From: Hydrogenibacillus schlegelii
Lineage (GTDB): Bacteria; Bacillota; Bacilli; Thermicanales; DSM-22653
NCBI RefSeq assembly: GCF_001653195.1
Contig: NZ_JXBB01000014.1
Location: forward strand, 1-38,582
DNA: 38,582 nt
Direction: 5' to 3'
In this document: piece by piece, positions 26,324-36,135 of the stretch
Numbering within the stretch: position 1 is the first letter of the stretch
How the letters are laid out: every line of letters starts with the position of its first letter
Position numbers and translations under genes: made by a program
Notes under the pieces: model-generated
Databases searched by the model: none
The model's input: the letters and a program-made list of their open reading frames with translations, nothing else
Told to the model about the DNA's origin: nothing

Positions 26324-26598
26324 CCATCCCATCGATGGATCCTAGCCCGGTTGCATCTTGCATCATCGACGAGGGGCTCGAAGCCCGGGGATCCCTTTCC
26401 GCCGCCGAGCTTGGTTCCGCAGGCTTCACTTCCCGCAGAACGGGCGGCAGGGCCGTTCTCACCGCGGTCAGGTTCACTTCGGCTCTCAGCGGAGCCTGGC
26501 TTTCGCTCGGTTAGGCGCATGTTAACATAGCCAGCGGAAAAAACGCAAAAGGTTTTTCAACTGTCGGAACCCCGGCGCCATCAAGACATCCGGCCCCC
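26324..26598. other. Intergenic stretch, possible remnant of a TnpB-type transposase end
   Basis: This stretch holds no intact gene. On the minus strand, a frame open from about 26510 reads ...LTAVRTALPPVLREVKPAEPSS..., which reminds me of the loose C-terminal tail of IS200/IS605 TnpB proteins of GC-rich Bacillota. Without the catalytic part this cannot be established. A weak A/T hairpin near 26538-26560 might end the sulfate operon. Confidence 0.25.
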
Positions 26599-27420
26599 CT
26601 ACGGATCCGGCCACGGGCCATGGACACCTGGAAGGCCCGGCATCGCTCTGCCCTTCCTGCGGCCGGTGCACCCGTCCATGCCTTCCCGCACCCGATCGGC
26701 CAAGACCGCGGAAAGAAGCGGGTGCGGCCCCAGCGGCCGGGCGATCGCGACGGAAGCCCGATCCGCCGACAATGCCCGGTTCAGGCGCTCCGGCAGCTTC
26801 CGCATCAGATACCCTTCGAACAACAAATACGGCAACACCACCGTCCGCCGCGGGCTCTGCGCCCACAAACGCGCGGCCGCCTCTTCCAGCCCCGGCCCGA
26901 TGCCGGTGAGCATCCCGAACCCCCAGCGCTCGACCCCGAGCGCGCGGCGGATCGCTTCGGCGACGCGGCGGAAAGCCGCAAACGCTTCCGCATCCCGGCT
27001 TCCCCGTCCGACGACCAGAAGGGCGTCGCCGGCCTCGAACCGGCCGGCGGCCTTAAGCGCCCGCTCCGCGGCCAGCGCCACAAGGCGCGGATCCTCGCCG
27101 AATACCGGCGCAAAACGCGCCCTGAGCCCCGGGCACGCTTCCCGGGCGCGATCCACCTCGGAAGGCAGATCCTGCTTCCCATGACCGGCCGCAAACAGCA
27201 GAAGGGGGGCGATGAGGACCTCGCGCACCCCGCTCCGGTACAGCTTGTGCAAGGCGTCCGCCACCGTCGGAGGACAGAATTCCAAAAACGCCGCCTCAAA
27301 ATGCCGGATCCCAAGTCTCGTCGCGGCGTCAGCCGCGGTCTTAAGGAACGCCCGCCGCCCGTTGGGAAAGCGCGTACCGTGCCCGACGAACAGCACCGCG
27401 GCCGTCCGGGAAGCCGTCAT
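26599..27420 (-). CDS. sirB: Sirohydrochlorin ferrochelatase
   Basis: This CbiX/SirB-family protein inserts Fe2+ into sirohydrochlorin, the last step to siroheme. The product is 273 residues in two similar halves: VLFVGHGTRFPNGR with the metal-binding histidine and FCPPTVADAL, then VVGRGSRD and VVLPYLLFEGYLMRKL. ATG 27420 overlaps the cobA-hemD stop as ATGA, suggesting coupled translation; ATG 27426 is an equally placed alternative. The C-terminal 20 residues are low complexity. Siroheme is needed by the sulfite reductase of the same operon. Confidence 0.93.
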   Translation of the reverse strand: MTASRTAAVLFVGHGTRFPNGRRAFLKTAADAATRLGIRHFEAAFLEFCPPTVADALHKLYRSGVREVLIAPLLLFAAGHGKQDLPSEVDRAREACPGLRARFAPVFGEDPRLVALAAERALKAAGRFEAGDALLVVGRGSRDAEAFAAFRRVAEAIRRALGVERWGFGMLTGIGPGLEEAAARLWAQSPRRTVVLPYLLFEGYLMRKLPERLNRALSADRASVAIARPLGPHPLLSAVLADRVREGMDGCTGRRKGRAMPGLPGVHGPWPDP

Positions 27421-29060
27421 CGCCATCGGCGCGGAACCTCCACCGGTTCCCCTGCTCCGGCGCGTTCCGCCGTCGGTGCCCCCGAAAGGGGCGCCCCGGC
27501 CTCCAAGGACGGCGACAGATCTTCGGCGCAACCGCCGATCACGACGAAAGGCGCCGCTTGCGCGTTCGACGCGATGTCGAGCGCCGCTTTCCCCACGGCC
27601 AGGGCGGCGGGAGATTCCGCCCAGAGGAGGTCGATCCGCGGCGGCACGGCGTCCGAGAGGAGCCGCTCCAGTCGGGCGCGGAGCCTTGCCTCGTCGACCG
27701 TCCATAAGGAAAGCCGCTCAAAAGAAGCGCCGCAGGACGCGCCTTCCATGCCGCGCTCCGGCGCTTTTTGCCCGAAAGCCGCAAGGCCGCTCCCCGCCTC
27801 GACGAACACCGGCGCGCCCGGCTCGGCCATCGCCGCCCAAAACCGCCGGGCGCTTCGGTCGAACAGCGCCCGGCCGTCAAAAGGCGCATCCTCCTCCTGC
27901 TCAGGGAGGAGGGCATCCGGCCGGATTCCGCGCCGGAGAAGCGCCGCTTCCGCCCCGGGGCCCGCGGCCGCGATCCGGATCCCCGAAAGGGCTCGGGCAT
28001 CAAGACCCCGGGCCTCAAGGGCCCGCCAGACGGCTTCCACCCCGAGCGCGGTCCGAAATACCCAGAGCGCGCGGCGGCCCGCCTCACCGCGCCCCGGCGC
28101 CGAAGCGCCGAGGCCGCTTCCCTTAAGCAGCCGATCGACCGCCGAGCGGTCAAAGCGCGCGTACGGAAGGAGCGAAAGATCCACCGCCTCCGCTCCGAGC
28201 GCCTCGGCCGCCTCCGCCATGGCCAGCGCCCGCTCGCGCGTCTCCGCCACGGCGACGACGCGCCGGCCGAACAGCGGCAACCGCTCATACCACGCCAGCG
28301 CTTCGGACAGCGCGCAAAGCGCGCCGACGACGATCACCGCCGGCGACCCGATGCCCGCCGCCCGCGCGCGTTCGGCGAGCTCGCCGAGGCGGGCGCGGAC
28401 CGTCCGCTGTGTGGCGCGCGTCCCCCATTGGATGACGGCGGCCGGCGTATCCGGAGAGCGACCGAAAGCGATCAGTTGCTCTGTGATCGCCGGAAGCTGC
28501 GTCACGCCCATCAGAATGACGAGCGTACCGCCGGCCTTGGCCAGCCTGGACCAGTCGACGGGCGCGGGCGCTTCGCCCGCCGCGACCGGCGGGTTTTGGG
28601 CCTCTTCGCACGTGCACCGATGGCCGGTGACGACGGTGAAGGCGGATGCAACCCCGCGGTACGTAAGCGGGATCCCGGCGTATGCCGGGACGGCCACGGC
28701 GGAGGTGATGCCGGGTACGACCTCCCACGGGACGCCGGCCCTGCTTAAGGCCACGATCTCCTCGCCGCCGCGGCCGAACACGAACGGATCGCCGCCCTTC
28801 AGGCGGACGACCGTAAGACCGCGCCGGGCCAGCCGGATGAGGAGCGCTTCGACCTCCCGCTGGGGCACCAGGTGGCGGCCGGCCGCCTTGCCCACGTGAT
28901 ACACTTCGGCGTCCTCGCGGGCGTATCGCAGAAGGCGCGCCGGGGCCAGTCGATCGATGACGATCGCATCGGCTTCCGCCAAAAGACGCCGGCCGCGCAA
29001 CGTCATCAGCCCGGCGTCGCCGGGCCCGGCGCCGACCAAGTAGACTTTACCACCGTCCAT
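27417..29060 (-). CDS. cobA-hemD: Uroporphyrinogen-III methyltransferase / uroporphyrinogen-III synthase fusion
   Basis: The product is 547 residues. Residues 1 to about 255 are a SAM-dependent methyltransferase (SUMT): VYLVGAGPGDAGLMTLRG, GGDPFVFGRGGEE, VVPGITSAVAVPAYAGIPLT. The rest is a HemD-like domain, recognised by position and fold pattern (RRVVAVAETRER at its start) more than by strong motifs, as HemD sequences vary widely. The SUMT half makes precorrin-2 from uroporphyrinogen III. A precorrin-2 dehydrogenase for the next step is not in the window. The gene is 90 bases behind cysI. Confidence 0.93.
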   Translation of the reverse strand: MDGGKVYLVGAGPGDAGLMTLRGRRLLAEADAIVIDRLAPARLLRYAREDAEVYHVGKAAGRHLVPQREVEALLIRLARRGLTVVRLKGGDPFVFGRGGEEIVALSRAGVPWEVVPGITSAVAVPAYAGIPLTYRGVASAFTVVTGHRCTCEEAQNPPVAAGEAPAPVDWSRLAKAGGTLVILMGVTQLPAITEQLIAFGRSPDTPAAVIQWGTRATQRTVRARLGELAERARAAGIGSPAVIVVGALCALSEALAWYERLPLFGRRVVAVAETRERALAMAEAAEALGAEAVDLSLLPYARFDRSAVDRLLKGSGLGASAPGRGEAGRRALWVFRTALGVEAVWRALEARGLDARALSGIRIAAAGPGAEAALLRRGIRPDALLPEQEEDAPFDGRALFDRSARRFWAAMAEPGAPVFVEAGSGLAAFGQKAPERGMEGASCGASFERLSLWTVDEARLRARLERLLSDAVPPRIDLLWAESPAALAVGKAALDIASNAQAAPFVVIGGCAEDLSPSLEAGAPLSGAPTAERAGAGEPVEVPRRWR

Positions 29061-29150
29061 GCCTCCACTCTCCCTTTGCCGAAGTTTCGCTTCGAACCGG
29101 CCGGTCCTCAGCCGGCCATCCCGTTTTCATCGGATAACGATTTTCATCGG

Positions 29151-30914
29151 TCACGATGGCCGCGGTTCGACGGATTGAAAACGCGCCAGCCCGACGCGCC
29201 GGACAAACGCGCCGAACCCTTCGCCCGGCCCGCGCTCGCGGACATAAGCCTCCAGCACCGGCCGCACCGACGCGACCAGCTCATTGAGCGGCACCATCTC
29301 TCGGAACCGTTCGCTCAGCACCGTGCCGAAGCGATCGCCGCCCAGATACACCTCGTACTTGCCCAAGGTGCGGCCGACGAACGCGATCTCCCCGACGTAC
29401 GGGCGCGAACAGCCGTTGGGGCAGCCCGAGATGCGGATCGTGATCGCCTCTTCGGAGAGCCCCAGCTCTTCGAACAGTCGCTCAAACGCCGCGACGACGT
29501 CGGGAAGAATCCGCTCCGCTTCGGCCACCGCCAGGCCGCACGTCGGCAGGGCGACGCAGGCCATGGCGTTTTTCCGCACGGTCGAAAGTTCCGCCGGAAG
29601 CGGCACCCCCGCTTCGCGCAAGCGCTTTTCGACGTCCGGACGATGTTCGTCCCGAATTCCGCTGAGGATGATGTTTTGCTGGGCCGTCAGCCGAATGGAA
29701 GGACGAAATTCGCGCACGATGTCGCGGAGCGCCGACTTTAAGCGCACCGCCTCGGTGTCTTGGATGCGTCCGCTGGGGATGAAAAGACCGAGCCCGCTTA
29801 AGCCGTCCTCCTCCCGCTGCCAGCCCAAATGGTCTTCGCTGGTTTCCCAGACCAGCCGGCGCGGTTCGGCGAGGCGATACCCGATCCGGTGTTCCACCGC
29901 TTCGCGAAACCACGGAATCCCCTTCTCCTCTACGAGATACTTCATGCGGCCGAGGCGGCGATTTTCCCCCCGATGCCCGTAGTCGCGATAGACCGTGACG
30001 ATGGCGGTCACGACGTCGACCAGCCGTTCCCGCGGCACGTAGGCGAAAGGGCTGGCCACCCGCGGATAGGTGTGCCCATCGTGGGCGGCCCGGCCCATGC
30101 CGCCGCCGATGAGGATCGTGTAGCCGACGACATGCCGGCGACCATCATCGAGATGCGCCACGAGGCCGACGTCGTTGGCGTAGACGTCGACGCAGTTGTC
30201 CCCTTCCGGCGTGAGGGCGATCTTGAACTTCCGCGGCAGGTACGCCTCTTTGTACAGGGGCTCTTCCGGTTGAAGTTCCGGAAGTTCGACCGGCTCGCCG
30301 TCCAGCCAAATCTCATACGGCGCATTCGTCCTCGCGCCGAGGCGATCGGCCAGAGCCAGCATGTCTTCGCGGAGCTCCGCCCGGTATGGGTCGTCGCCCG
30401 GGGCGGGACAGCAGACGATGTTCCGCACCAGGTCCCCGCAGGCGCCGAGCGTCGTCAGAAGCGCCTCGTGAATCGAGCGGATGGTCGCTTTCAGGTGGCT
30501 TTTGACGACGCCGTGCAGCTGAATCGTTTGGCGATCCGTGAGGCGGAGCGTCCCGTAATCGCTGTACCGATCGGCAAGCCGGTCGAAGGTCAGGTACTGC
30601 TCCGGCGTCAGCACGCCGCCCGGGATGCGGGCGCGGACCATCATCATCCAGTGCCGGTCTTTTCCCTCTTTCTTGAGCTTTGGCCGAAGATCTCGATCGT
30701 CCTGCTGATAAACCCCATGAAACTTCAGGATTTGCACGCTTTCTTCGGAAAACTTGGGCGCATCGTTCTGAAGTTCTTCCTTGATGTGGCCGCGGAGATA
30801 ACGGCTTTCGCGCTTGACGATTTCCACCGCGTTCAACGCCTGCGCATCATTCCGCGGATCTTGCTCCCGTTCAGCCCGCTCTTGCGCATCCGATCGCTTC
30901 TTCTCACGCGCCAT
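29151..30914 (-). CDS. cysI: Assimilatory sulfite reductase, hemoprotein (CysI-type)
   Basis: The enzyme reduces sulfite to sulfide with six electrons on a siroheme-[4Fe-4S] centre. The product is 587 residues: two sulfite/nitrite-reductase ferredoxin-like repeats and two core domains. The cluster ligands are Cys453 and Cys459 (CVALPTC) and Cys498 and Cys502 (GCPNGC). The N-terminal [10 protein letters not shown] ... [15 protein letters not shown] is typical of CysI proteins that pair with the CysJ flavoprotein, yet no cysJ is in the window. ATG 30914 has AAAGGAG upstream and overlaps the sat 3' end by 11 bases. Confidence 0.95.
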   Translation of the reverse strand: MAREKKRSDAQERAEREQDPRNDAQALNAVEIVKRESRYLRGHIKEELQNDAPKFSEESVQILKFHGVYQQDDRDLRPKLKKEGKDRHWMMMVRARIPGGVLTPEQYLTFDRLADRYSDYGTLRLTDRQTIQLHGVVKSHLKATIRSIHEALLTTLGACGDLVRNIVCCPAPGDDPYRAELREDMLALADRLGARTNAPYEIWLDGEPVELPELQPEEPLYKEAYLPRKFKIALTPEGDNCVDVYANDVGLVAHLDDGRRHVVGYTILIGGGMGRAAHDGHTYPRVASPFAYVPRERLVDVVTAIVTVYRDYGHRGENRRLGRMKYLVEEKGIPWFREAVEHRIGYRLAEPRRLVWETSEDHLGWQREEDGLSGLGLFIPSGRIQDTEAVRLKSALRDIVREFRPSIRLTAQQNIILSGIRDEHRPDVEKRLREAGVPLPAELSTVRKNAMACVALPTCGLAVAEAERILPDVVAAFERLFEELGLSEEAITIRISGCPNGCSRPYVGEIAFVGRTLGKYEVYLGGDRFGTVLSERFREMVPLNELVASVRPVLEAYVRERGPGEGFGAFVRRVGLARFQSVEPRPS

Positions 30915-32088
30915 GGACCGCCACTCCTTTCTCTTCCAGGCCCCGGATGAGCACCTCCGCCACCTCCGGCCGCGTGAACTTGGGAGAAGGCTTTTCTCCG
31001 CGACGCAGCATCTCGCGCACCTTGGTCCCGGACAAAAGGGAGCGGTATTCCGCCGGGTGAGGGCAGGTTTTCTCCGACGCCATGCCGTCGCATTTCTCAC
31101 AATAGAAGCTGTTCTCGAAGAAGAGAAGCGTGAGGCCGATTTCCTCGGGCTTGAAGTTCTTGAAAATGTGCTGCGCCTCATACGTACCGTAATAACGGCC
31201 GACGCCGGCGTGATCGCGCCCGACGATGAAGTGCGTGCAGCCGTAATTTTTGCGGACCAAAGCGTGCAACACCGCCTCCCGCGGGCCGGCGTAGCGCATC
31301 GCCGCCGGATAAACCGAAAGAAGCACGCGATCCCGCGGGTAATAATGCTCGAGGAGCACCTCGTAGCTCCGCAGACGGACCTCCGCAGGAATGTCGTCGG
31401 CTTTCGTCTCGCCGATCAACGGGTGGAGGAAAAGGCCGTCGACGATCTCCAGAGCGCTTTTTTGAATGTATTCGTGGGCGCGATGGATCGGATTGCGCGT
31501 CTGGAAACCGACGACCGTCCGCCATCCGCGGCGCCGGAAGGCTTCTCGCGCCTCCGCCGGATCGAGGCAATACTTTTGAAACCCCTCCCGCTTCGGCCGG
31601 TCGAGCAGCCAAACGGGGCCGGCGACATAGCGGCCGGGCTGCGCGTACAGCCTGCGGACGCCCGGATGCGCGTCTTCCGTCGTCCGGTAGACCGCCTCCG
31701 CCTCGCGCCTGGGATCATACGGATAGACCTCGGTGATCTCGATCACGCCGTAGACGACGCCGTCTTCCTCCCCGACGAGCGCCGCCTCCTGTCCGGCCCG
31801 AAGGCGCCGGGCCAACTCCTCGTCCACCGGCAACGTGATCGGGATCGGCCACACCGTTCCGTCTCTAAGCCGCATCGACGTGAGGACGCTTTCGTAATCT
31901 TCTCGGCCGAGAAAACCGACAAGCGGCGAGTAAGCGCCGACGCCGATCAGTTCCAGATCGGACAGCGCCCGGGGTGAAAGAAGGAGGCGCGGAAGGAACC
32001 GGCTTCGGAGAAGCGCCTCGCGACGCGCCTCGCCGGTCAGCACGCGGTGAACGAGATGGCCGCCATGGGGCAAAACGGCCGGCTCCAA
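30904..32088 (-). CDS. sat: Sulfate adenylyltransferase (ATP sulfurylase)
   Basis: The enzyme makes APS and pyrophosphate from ATP and sulfate. The product is 394 residues of the single-chain type: N-terminal PUA-like domain, then [15 protein letters not shown] (nucleotide-binding HxxH-like motif), [19 protein letters not shown] and a C-terminal segment with a CxxC-like pair ([16 protein letters not shown]) found in many bacterial forms. The start is TTG 32088, with GGAGGGG 5 bases upstream. No APS kinase domain is attached. It sits between cysH and cysI in the sulfate operon. Confidence 0.96.
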   Translation of the reverse strand: MEPAVLPHGGHLVHRVLTGEARREALLRSRFLPRLLLSPRALSDLELIGVGAYSPLVGFLGREDYESVLTSMRLRDGTVWPIPITLPVDEELARRLRAGQEAALVGEEDGVVYGVIEITEVYPYDPRREAEAVYRTTEDAHPGVRRLYAQPGRYVAGPVWLLDRPKREGFQKYCLDPAEAREAFRRRGWRTVVGFQTRNPIHRAHEYIQKSALEIVDGLFLHPLIGETKADDIPAEVRLRSYEVLLEHYYPRDRVLLSVYPAAMRYAGPREAVLHALVRKNYGCTHFIVGRDHAGVGRYYGTYEAQHIFKNFKPEEIGLTLLFFENSFYCEKCDGMASEKTCPHPAEYRSLLSGTKVREMLRRGEKPSPKFTRPEVAEVLIRGLEEKGVAVHGA

Positions 32089-32198
32089 TGCAACCCCTCC
32101 TCTGATAAAGCGTTTCGTATACGACTCCAGCGCTTCTTGAGCCTACAGCGCTTCTTAAAAGCGCCTTCCTCAGCTTCAGCGATATCCTGACGACGCTT

Positions 32199-32903
32199 TC
32201 AGCCGTGCAAGCCGCATTCCGTCTTATCGAAGGGCGACCAGCGCCCCGCGCGCAGATTTTCGCCCGGTTGCACCGGGCGCGTGCAGGGCGCGCAGCCGAT
32301 GCTCGGATATCCCCGATCGTGAAGCGGGTTGTACGGCACATCATGCGCCCGGATATAGTTCCACACGTCATCCCACGTCCAATAAGCCAGCGGATTGACC
32401 TTCACGACGCCGAACTTCCCGTCGATCTCGAACACTTCCGCCCGCGCGCGGGTCGGCGCCTGCTCCCGGCGGATGCCGGTGATCCAGCCGTCCAGTCCGG
32501 CCAGCACCTGCTCCAGGGGCTGAACCTTGCGCAGGTAGCAGCACAGGTCCGGATCCCGGCTCCAGAGCGCCTCGCCGTATTCCGCGGCCTGCGCTTCGAG
32601 GCTCAAGTCCGGGCGAATGCGGCGCAGGTTCGGAATGCCGTAGCGCCGAACCGCCTCATCCCGAAGCGCGTACGTCTCCGGGAAGAACAAATCCGTATCC
32701 AGGTAGAACACGGACGCCTCTGGGTCGATTTTCATCAAGAGGTCCAGGATGACCATGTCTTCCGCGCCGAAGCTGCACGCCAACGCGAGGCGCGGAATGC
32801 GCTCGAGCGCCGTGCGCAAGATTTCCTCCGGGGGCGCGTCCCTCAGCGTTTCGGCCAGCGAACGGATTTCCTCCGGATCGAGCACCAGATCGGCCATCGC
32901 CAT
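32199..32903 (-). CDS. cysH: Adenylyl-sulfate (APS) reductase, iron-sulfur type
   Basis: The product is 234 residues and reduces adenylyl sulfate to sulfite with thioredoxin. The four cluster cysteines are Cys121-Cys122 (DLCCYLRK) and Cys204/Cys207 (GCAPC), and the catalytic cysteine is Cys230 in KTECGLHG. The CC...CxxC set is known from APS reductases, so a PAPS step is not needed; this agrees with the lack of an APS kinase nearby. ATG 32903 and ATG 32897 both fit the GGGAGGAGGAGGG ribosome site. Located between cysA and sat. Confidence 0.95.
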   Translation of the reverse strand: MAMADLVLDPEEIRSLAETLRDAPPEEILRTALERIPRLALACSFGAEDMVILDLLMKIDPEASVFYLDTDLFFPETYALRDEAVRRYGIPNLRRIRPDLSLEAQAAEYGEALWSRDPDLCCYLRKVQPLEQVLAGLDGWITGIRREQAPTRARAEVFEIDGKFGVVKVNPLAYWTWDDVWNYIRAHDVPYNPLHDRGYPSIGCAPCTRPVQPGENLRAGRWSPFDKTECGLHG

Positions 32904-32939
32904 CCCTCCTCCTCCCTTTGATCGCCTGATCGCCTCGCC

Positions 32940-34085
32940 TTATCGCCTCGCCGCCGCCGGGCCCGACGCCTGCGGGGGCGGGTTCCCTCGCGGCGCTTCC
33001 GCCGATCCGTCGGCCGCCGGCCCTTGGTGCCGGGCCGGATGACGGGGTTGTAAGGCGTTTTCGTTTTCCACCACGGCCATCTTCTCACCCTGGAAAACGT
33101 ACAAGCGGCGGATAAACACCCGCACTTCGTCTCCGGGCCGCGGCACTTCCCGCTCCGACGGGAGATACACAGCCAGCGTCTTCCCGCCCACCGCCACCTC
33201 GACCTGCCATTCGCGGCCGCGAAAATGCACTCTCTGCACGATTCCTGTTTCCGCCGCCGGAAGGTTCGACAGTTCATGCGGGTAACCCACTTCGACGAAC
33301 TCCGGCCGGACGATGGCCAAGGCGTCCGGATCCACATGTTCAAACCCTTTGAGCGTCGAGGGGCGGGGGATCTCGATGGACTCCCCGAGAAAACGGGCCA
33401 CAAAAGGCGTCCGGGGCCTCCGGTACACCTCGAGGGGCGGGCCTTGCTGCTCGAGGCGTCCCTCGTTCATGACGATGAGCTCATCCGCCATTTCCACCGC
33501 CTCTTCCTGGTCGTGCGTCACAAAGATCGTCGTGATCCCCAGGCGCCGGACCATCTCCCGCAGCCAAGCGCGGAGGCTTTTTCGCACCTGGGCGTCGAGG
33601 GCGGCAAACGGCTCGTCGAGCAGGAGCAGCTCCGGCTCCGGCGCCAGGGCCCGGGCGAAGGCCACCCGCTGCCTTTGCCCGCCGGAAAGCTCTTGGGGAA
33701 AGCGCCGCTCCAAGCCGCTCAACCCGACGAGCGCGAGGAGGTCCCGGACCCTCGCTTCGATCTCCCGGTCGGATCTTTTTTGCACACGCAAGCCAAAGGC
33801 GATGTTCTCGAAGACGGTCATATGCGGAAAAAGCGCGTAGTGCTGAAAGACCAGGCCGATGCGCCGCTTTTGCGGCGGGACGCCGATGACGGAGCGTCCG
33901 CCGAAGCGGATCTCGCCGGCATCCGGAATTTCCAGCCCCGCGAGAAGCCGGAGGACCGTCGTCTTGCCGCTCCCGCTCGGACCGAGGAGCCCGACCAGCT
34001 TCCCTTTTTCGACGGCAAAGTCGATCCCTTTGACGGCTGCAAATCGTCCGAAACGCTTCCAGAGTCCCCGGACCTCCACGGACAT
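32940..34085 (-). CDS. cysA: Sulfate ABC transporter ATP-binding protein
   Basis: The product is 381 residues: Walker A GPSGSGKTT, Q-loop VFQHYALFPHMTV, signature QELSGGQRQRVAFARAL, Walker B LLLLDEPFAALD, switch THDQEEA, and a C-terminal TOBE-like regulatory domain. This matches CysA. The last 35 or so residues are low-complexity Pro/Ala/Arg. Context (sbp, cysT, cysW directly upstream) makes sulfate/thiosulfate the substrate. The start at 34085 lies 3 bases after the cysW stop. Confidence 0.95.
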   Translation of the reverse strand: MSVEVRGLWKRFGRFAAVKGIDFAVEKGKLVGLLGPSGSGKTTVLRLLAGLEIPDAGEIRFGGRSVIGVPPQKRRIGLVFQHYALFPHMTVFENIAFGLRVQKRSDREIEARVRDLLALVGLSGLERRFPQELSGGQRQRVAFARALAPEPELLLLDEPFAALDAQVRKSLRAWLREMVRRLGITTIFVTHDQEEAVEMADELIVMNEGRLEQQGPPLEVYRRPRTPFVARFLGESIEIPRPSTLKGFEHVDPDALAIVRPEFVEVGYPHELSNLPAAETGIVQRVHFRGREWQVEVAVGGKTLAVYLPSEREVPRPGDEVRVFIRRLYVFQGEKMAVVENENALQPRHPARHQGPAADGSAEAPRGNPPPQASGPAAARR

Positions 34086-34088
34086 CGC

Positions 34089-35006
34089 TCACCCTCCTTC
34101 CTCGCCGCCCGCAAGAACGCCCGCCGGTCCGCCTCCCGCCCGTCGAAGGTGACGCCGCTCCACGCTTTGCCGGATCCCAAGGGTGACCAGCGCCAGAAGC
34201 GCGAGCAGCGAAGCCACGGCAAAGGCGGCCGTAAACCGGTACTCGTTGTACAAGATCTCGACGTGCAACGGAATCGTGTTCGTCTGCCCCCGGATGTGCC
34301 CGGAGACGACCGACACGGCGCCGAATTCGCCCATCGCCCGGGCGTTCGTCATCACCAGACCGTACAAAAGCGCCCATCGGACGTTCGGCAGGGTCACCCG
34401 CCAGAAAATCCGGAGACCGCCGGCGCCGAGGGTCAGCGCCGCCTCCTCCTGCGCCGTCCCCAGCGCCTGCATCGTCGGGATCAGTTCCCGGGCCACGAAC
34501 GGAAACGTCACGAACACCGTGGCCAGCACCAGCCCCGGAAATGCAAAGACGATCTGGAGGCCCCGTTCCGCAAGCCAGGGGCCGAACAACCCGTGCGCCC
34601 CGTAGAGGAGCACGATCATCAGCCCGGCGATGACCGGCGACACGGAAAACGGCAGGTCGATGAGCGTGACGAGCGCGTTTTTTCCCGGAAACGTGAAGCG
34701 GGTCACCGCCCACGCCGCCGCAAGGCCGAACAGCGCATTGAGCGGCACGGCGATGGCGGCGACGGCGAGCGTCAGGCGCACGGCGGACAGGGCCTCCCGT
34801 TCGGTGATCGCTGCTGCGTAGACTTTCACGCCTTTTTGCAGTGCCTCGGTGAACACGACGATGAGCGGGAGGACAAGCAGCACGCCCAGAAAAAGAAGCG
34901 CCAGGGCGATCAACATCCCCCGCACGAGGCGCGGCTCCGTCAAGTGCGGCGGACGATCCGCCGCAGGCGACCGACCCTCAAAGGCGGCCGGCTCGATGAT
35001 CGTCAT
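34089..35006 (-). CDS. cysW: Sulfate ABC transporter permease CysW
   Basis: The product is 305 residues with six membrane segments. The EAA loop for ATPase docking is LGTAQEEAALTLGAGGLRIFWRVTLP, followed by ARAMGEFGAVSVVSGHIRGQTNTIPL, a CysW hallmark. ATG 35006 follows GGGGGGAGG; the frame stays open further upstream but that part is Arg-rich low complexity without a ribosome site. It forms the membrane channel with CysT. Confidence 0.95.
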   Translation of the reverse strand: MTIIEPAAFEGRSPAADRPPHLTEPRLVRGMLIALALLFLGVLLVLPLIVVFTEALQKGVKVYAAAITEREALSAVRLTLAVAAIAVPLNALFGLAAAWAVTRFTFPGKNALVTLIDLPFSVSPVIAGLMIVLLYGAHGLFGPWLAERGLQIVFAFPGLVLATVFVTFPFVARELIPTMQALGTAQEEAALTLGAGGLRIFWRVTLPNVRWALLYGLVMTNARAMGEFGAVSVVSGHIRGQTNTIPLHVEILYNEYRFTAAFAVASLLALLALVTLGIRQSVERRHLRRAGGGPAGVLAGGEEGG

Positions 35007-35104
35007 CGTCCTCCCCCCCCGTCCATCCTTCACCGCTCGTTCTGCTCGCCTTCTGCTCGCCCTTCCTTCAGCACTCGCAAACCGCCCGGCCCGATGCGCG
35101 CGCC

Positions 35105-35230
35105 CCCTCCGTTTCCGCCCGACCATCGCTTTCGCGCCCCCGCTCCCCCGCCTGGCTCACGCCATCGCGCTCCCAATCCTCCGTCCGACTCACGTCATCG
35201 CGCCTCCCGCTCCTCCGCCCGACCTACCCC
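35105..35230. repeat. Degenerate tandem repeat of about 34 bases between cysT and cysW
   Basis: Three to four imperfect copies of a C-rich unit (CGCTCCNCCGYCYGRCTCAC-like followed by GYCATCGCGC) run from about 35105 to the end of cysT. The best pair is 35141-35173 and 35174-35207. The 217-base gap is long for this otherwise tight operon and contains no gene I can support. Confidence 0.6.
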
Positions 35231-36072
35231 TGCGCCGTCCGACGGCTCGCGCGCCCCTGCAGAAGGTTGATGAGAATGAGGATGACGAACGAAATGAGGA
35301 GCATGACCGTTCCGACGGCCGCCGCCCCGGCATAATCGTACTGTTCGGCCTTCATCATGATGAGCACCGGCGCGATCTCCGTCTTAAACGGCAGGTTGCC
35401 GGAGATGAACACGACGGACCCGTACTCCCCGACGCCCCGGGCGAAGGCCAGCGCGAAACCGGTGAGGAGGGCCGGCTTAAGCGCCGGGAGGATGACGCGG
35501 CGGAAGGTCTCCCACCGGTACGCGCCGAGCGTCGCCGCCGCTTCCTCGATCTCCTGTTCCAGGGCCTCCAGGACGGGTTGAACCGTGCGGACCACAAAGG
35601 GGAGCCCGATGAAGACGAGCGCCACCGCGATGCCGAGCGGCGTGTAGGCGATTTTCACGCCGAACGGCTTAAAAAGCTTTCCGATCCAACCGTTTTCCGC
35701 ATACAGCGCGGTCAGGGCGATCCCGGCGACGGCCGTCGGCAACGCAAAGGGCAAATCGACCAGAGCATTTACGATTTCCCGGCCCCAAAACCGATACCGC
35801 ACCAGCACCCAAGCGACCAGAAGACCGAACACCGCATCCACCAGCGCCGCGCCGAGCGCCGAAAGAAAACTCAGCTTGTAGGCCGCCACCGCCCGGGGTT
35901 CGGCGACCGCCGCCCAAAACCGCTCCCCGCCGAGGGTGGCCGACTTTAAAAACAGCGCGACGAACGGCAAGAGCACGATGAGGCTCAGGTAAAACACGGT
36001 ATACCCCAGGGACAGGCCGAACCCCGGAAGGACACGCCGCGTGCGGAAAACCGCCGCACGGAAAACCGTCAT
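35224..36072 (-). CDS. cysT: Sulfate ABC transporter permease CysT
   Basis: The product is 282 residues, six membrane segments. The EAA docking loop is [26 protein letters not shown], followed by [26 protein letters not shown], diagnostic for CysT (CysU). ATG 36072 follows GAAGGGGGG at a slightly long distance. It lies 63 bases behind the binding protein gene. Confidence 0.95.
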   Translation of the reverse strand: MTVFRAAVFRTRRVLPGFGLSLGYTVFYLSLIVLLPFVALFLKSATLGGERFWAAVAEPRAVAAYKLSFLSALGAALVDAVFGLLVAWVLVRYRFWGREIVNALVDLPFALPTAVAGIALTALYAENGWIGKLFKPFGVKIAYTPLGIAVALVFIGLPFVVRTVQPVLEALEQEIEEAAATLGAYRWETFRRVILPALKPALLTGFALAFARGVGEYGSVVFISGNLPFKTEIAPVLIMMKAEQYDYAGAAAVGTVMLLISFVILILINLLQGRASRRTAQG

Positions 36073-36135
36073 CCGCGCTTCCCCCCCTTCCCGAAAATTC
36101 GTTTGACGTCCCGGCGACGCCCCGAAGCCCCCGAA

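Noticed and set aside
26314-26520. A 68-codon minus-strand frame
   Set aside because: It has no ribosome site or family match; at best it overlaps a degraded transposase end in another frame.
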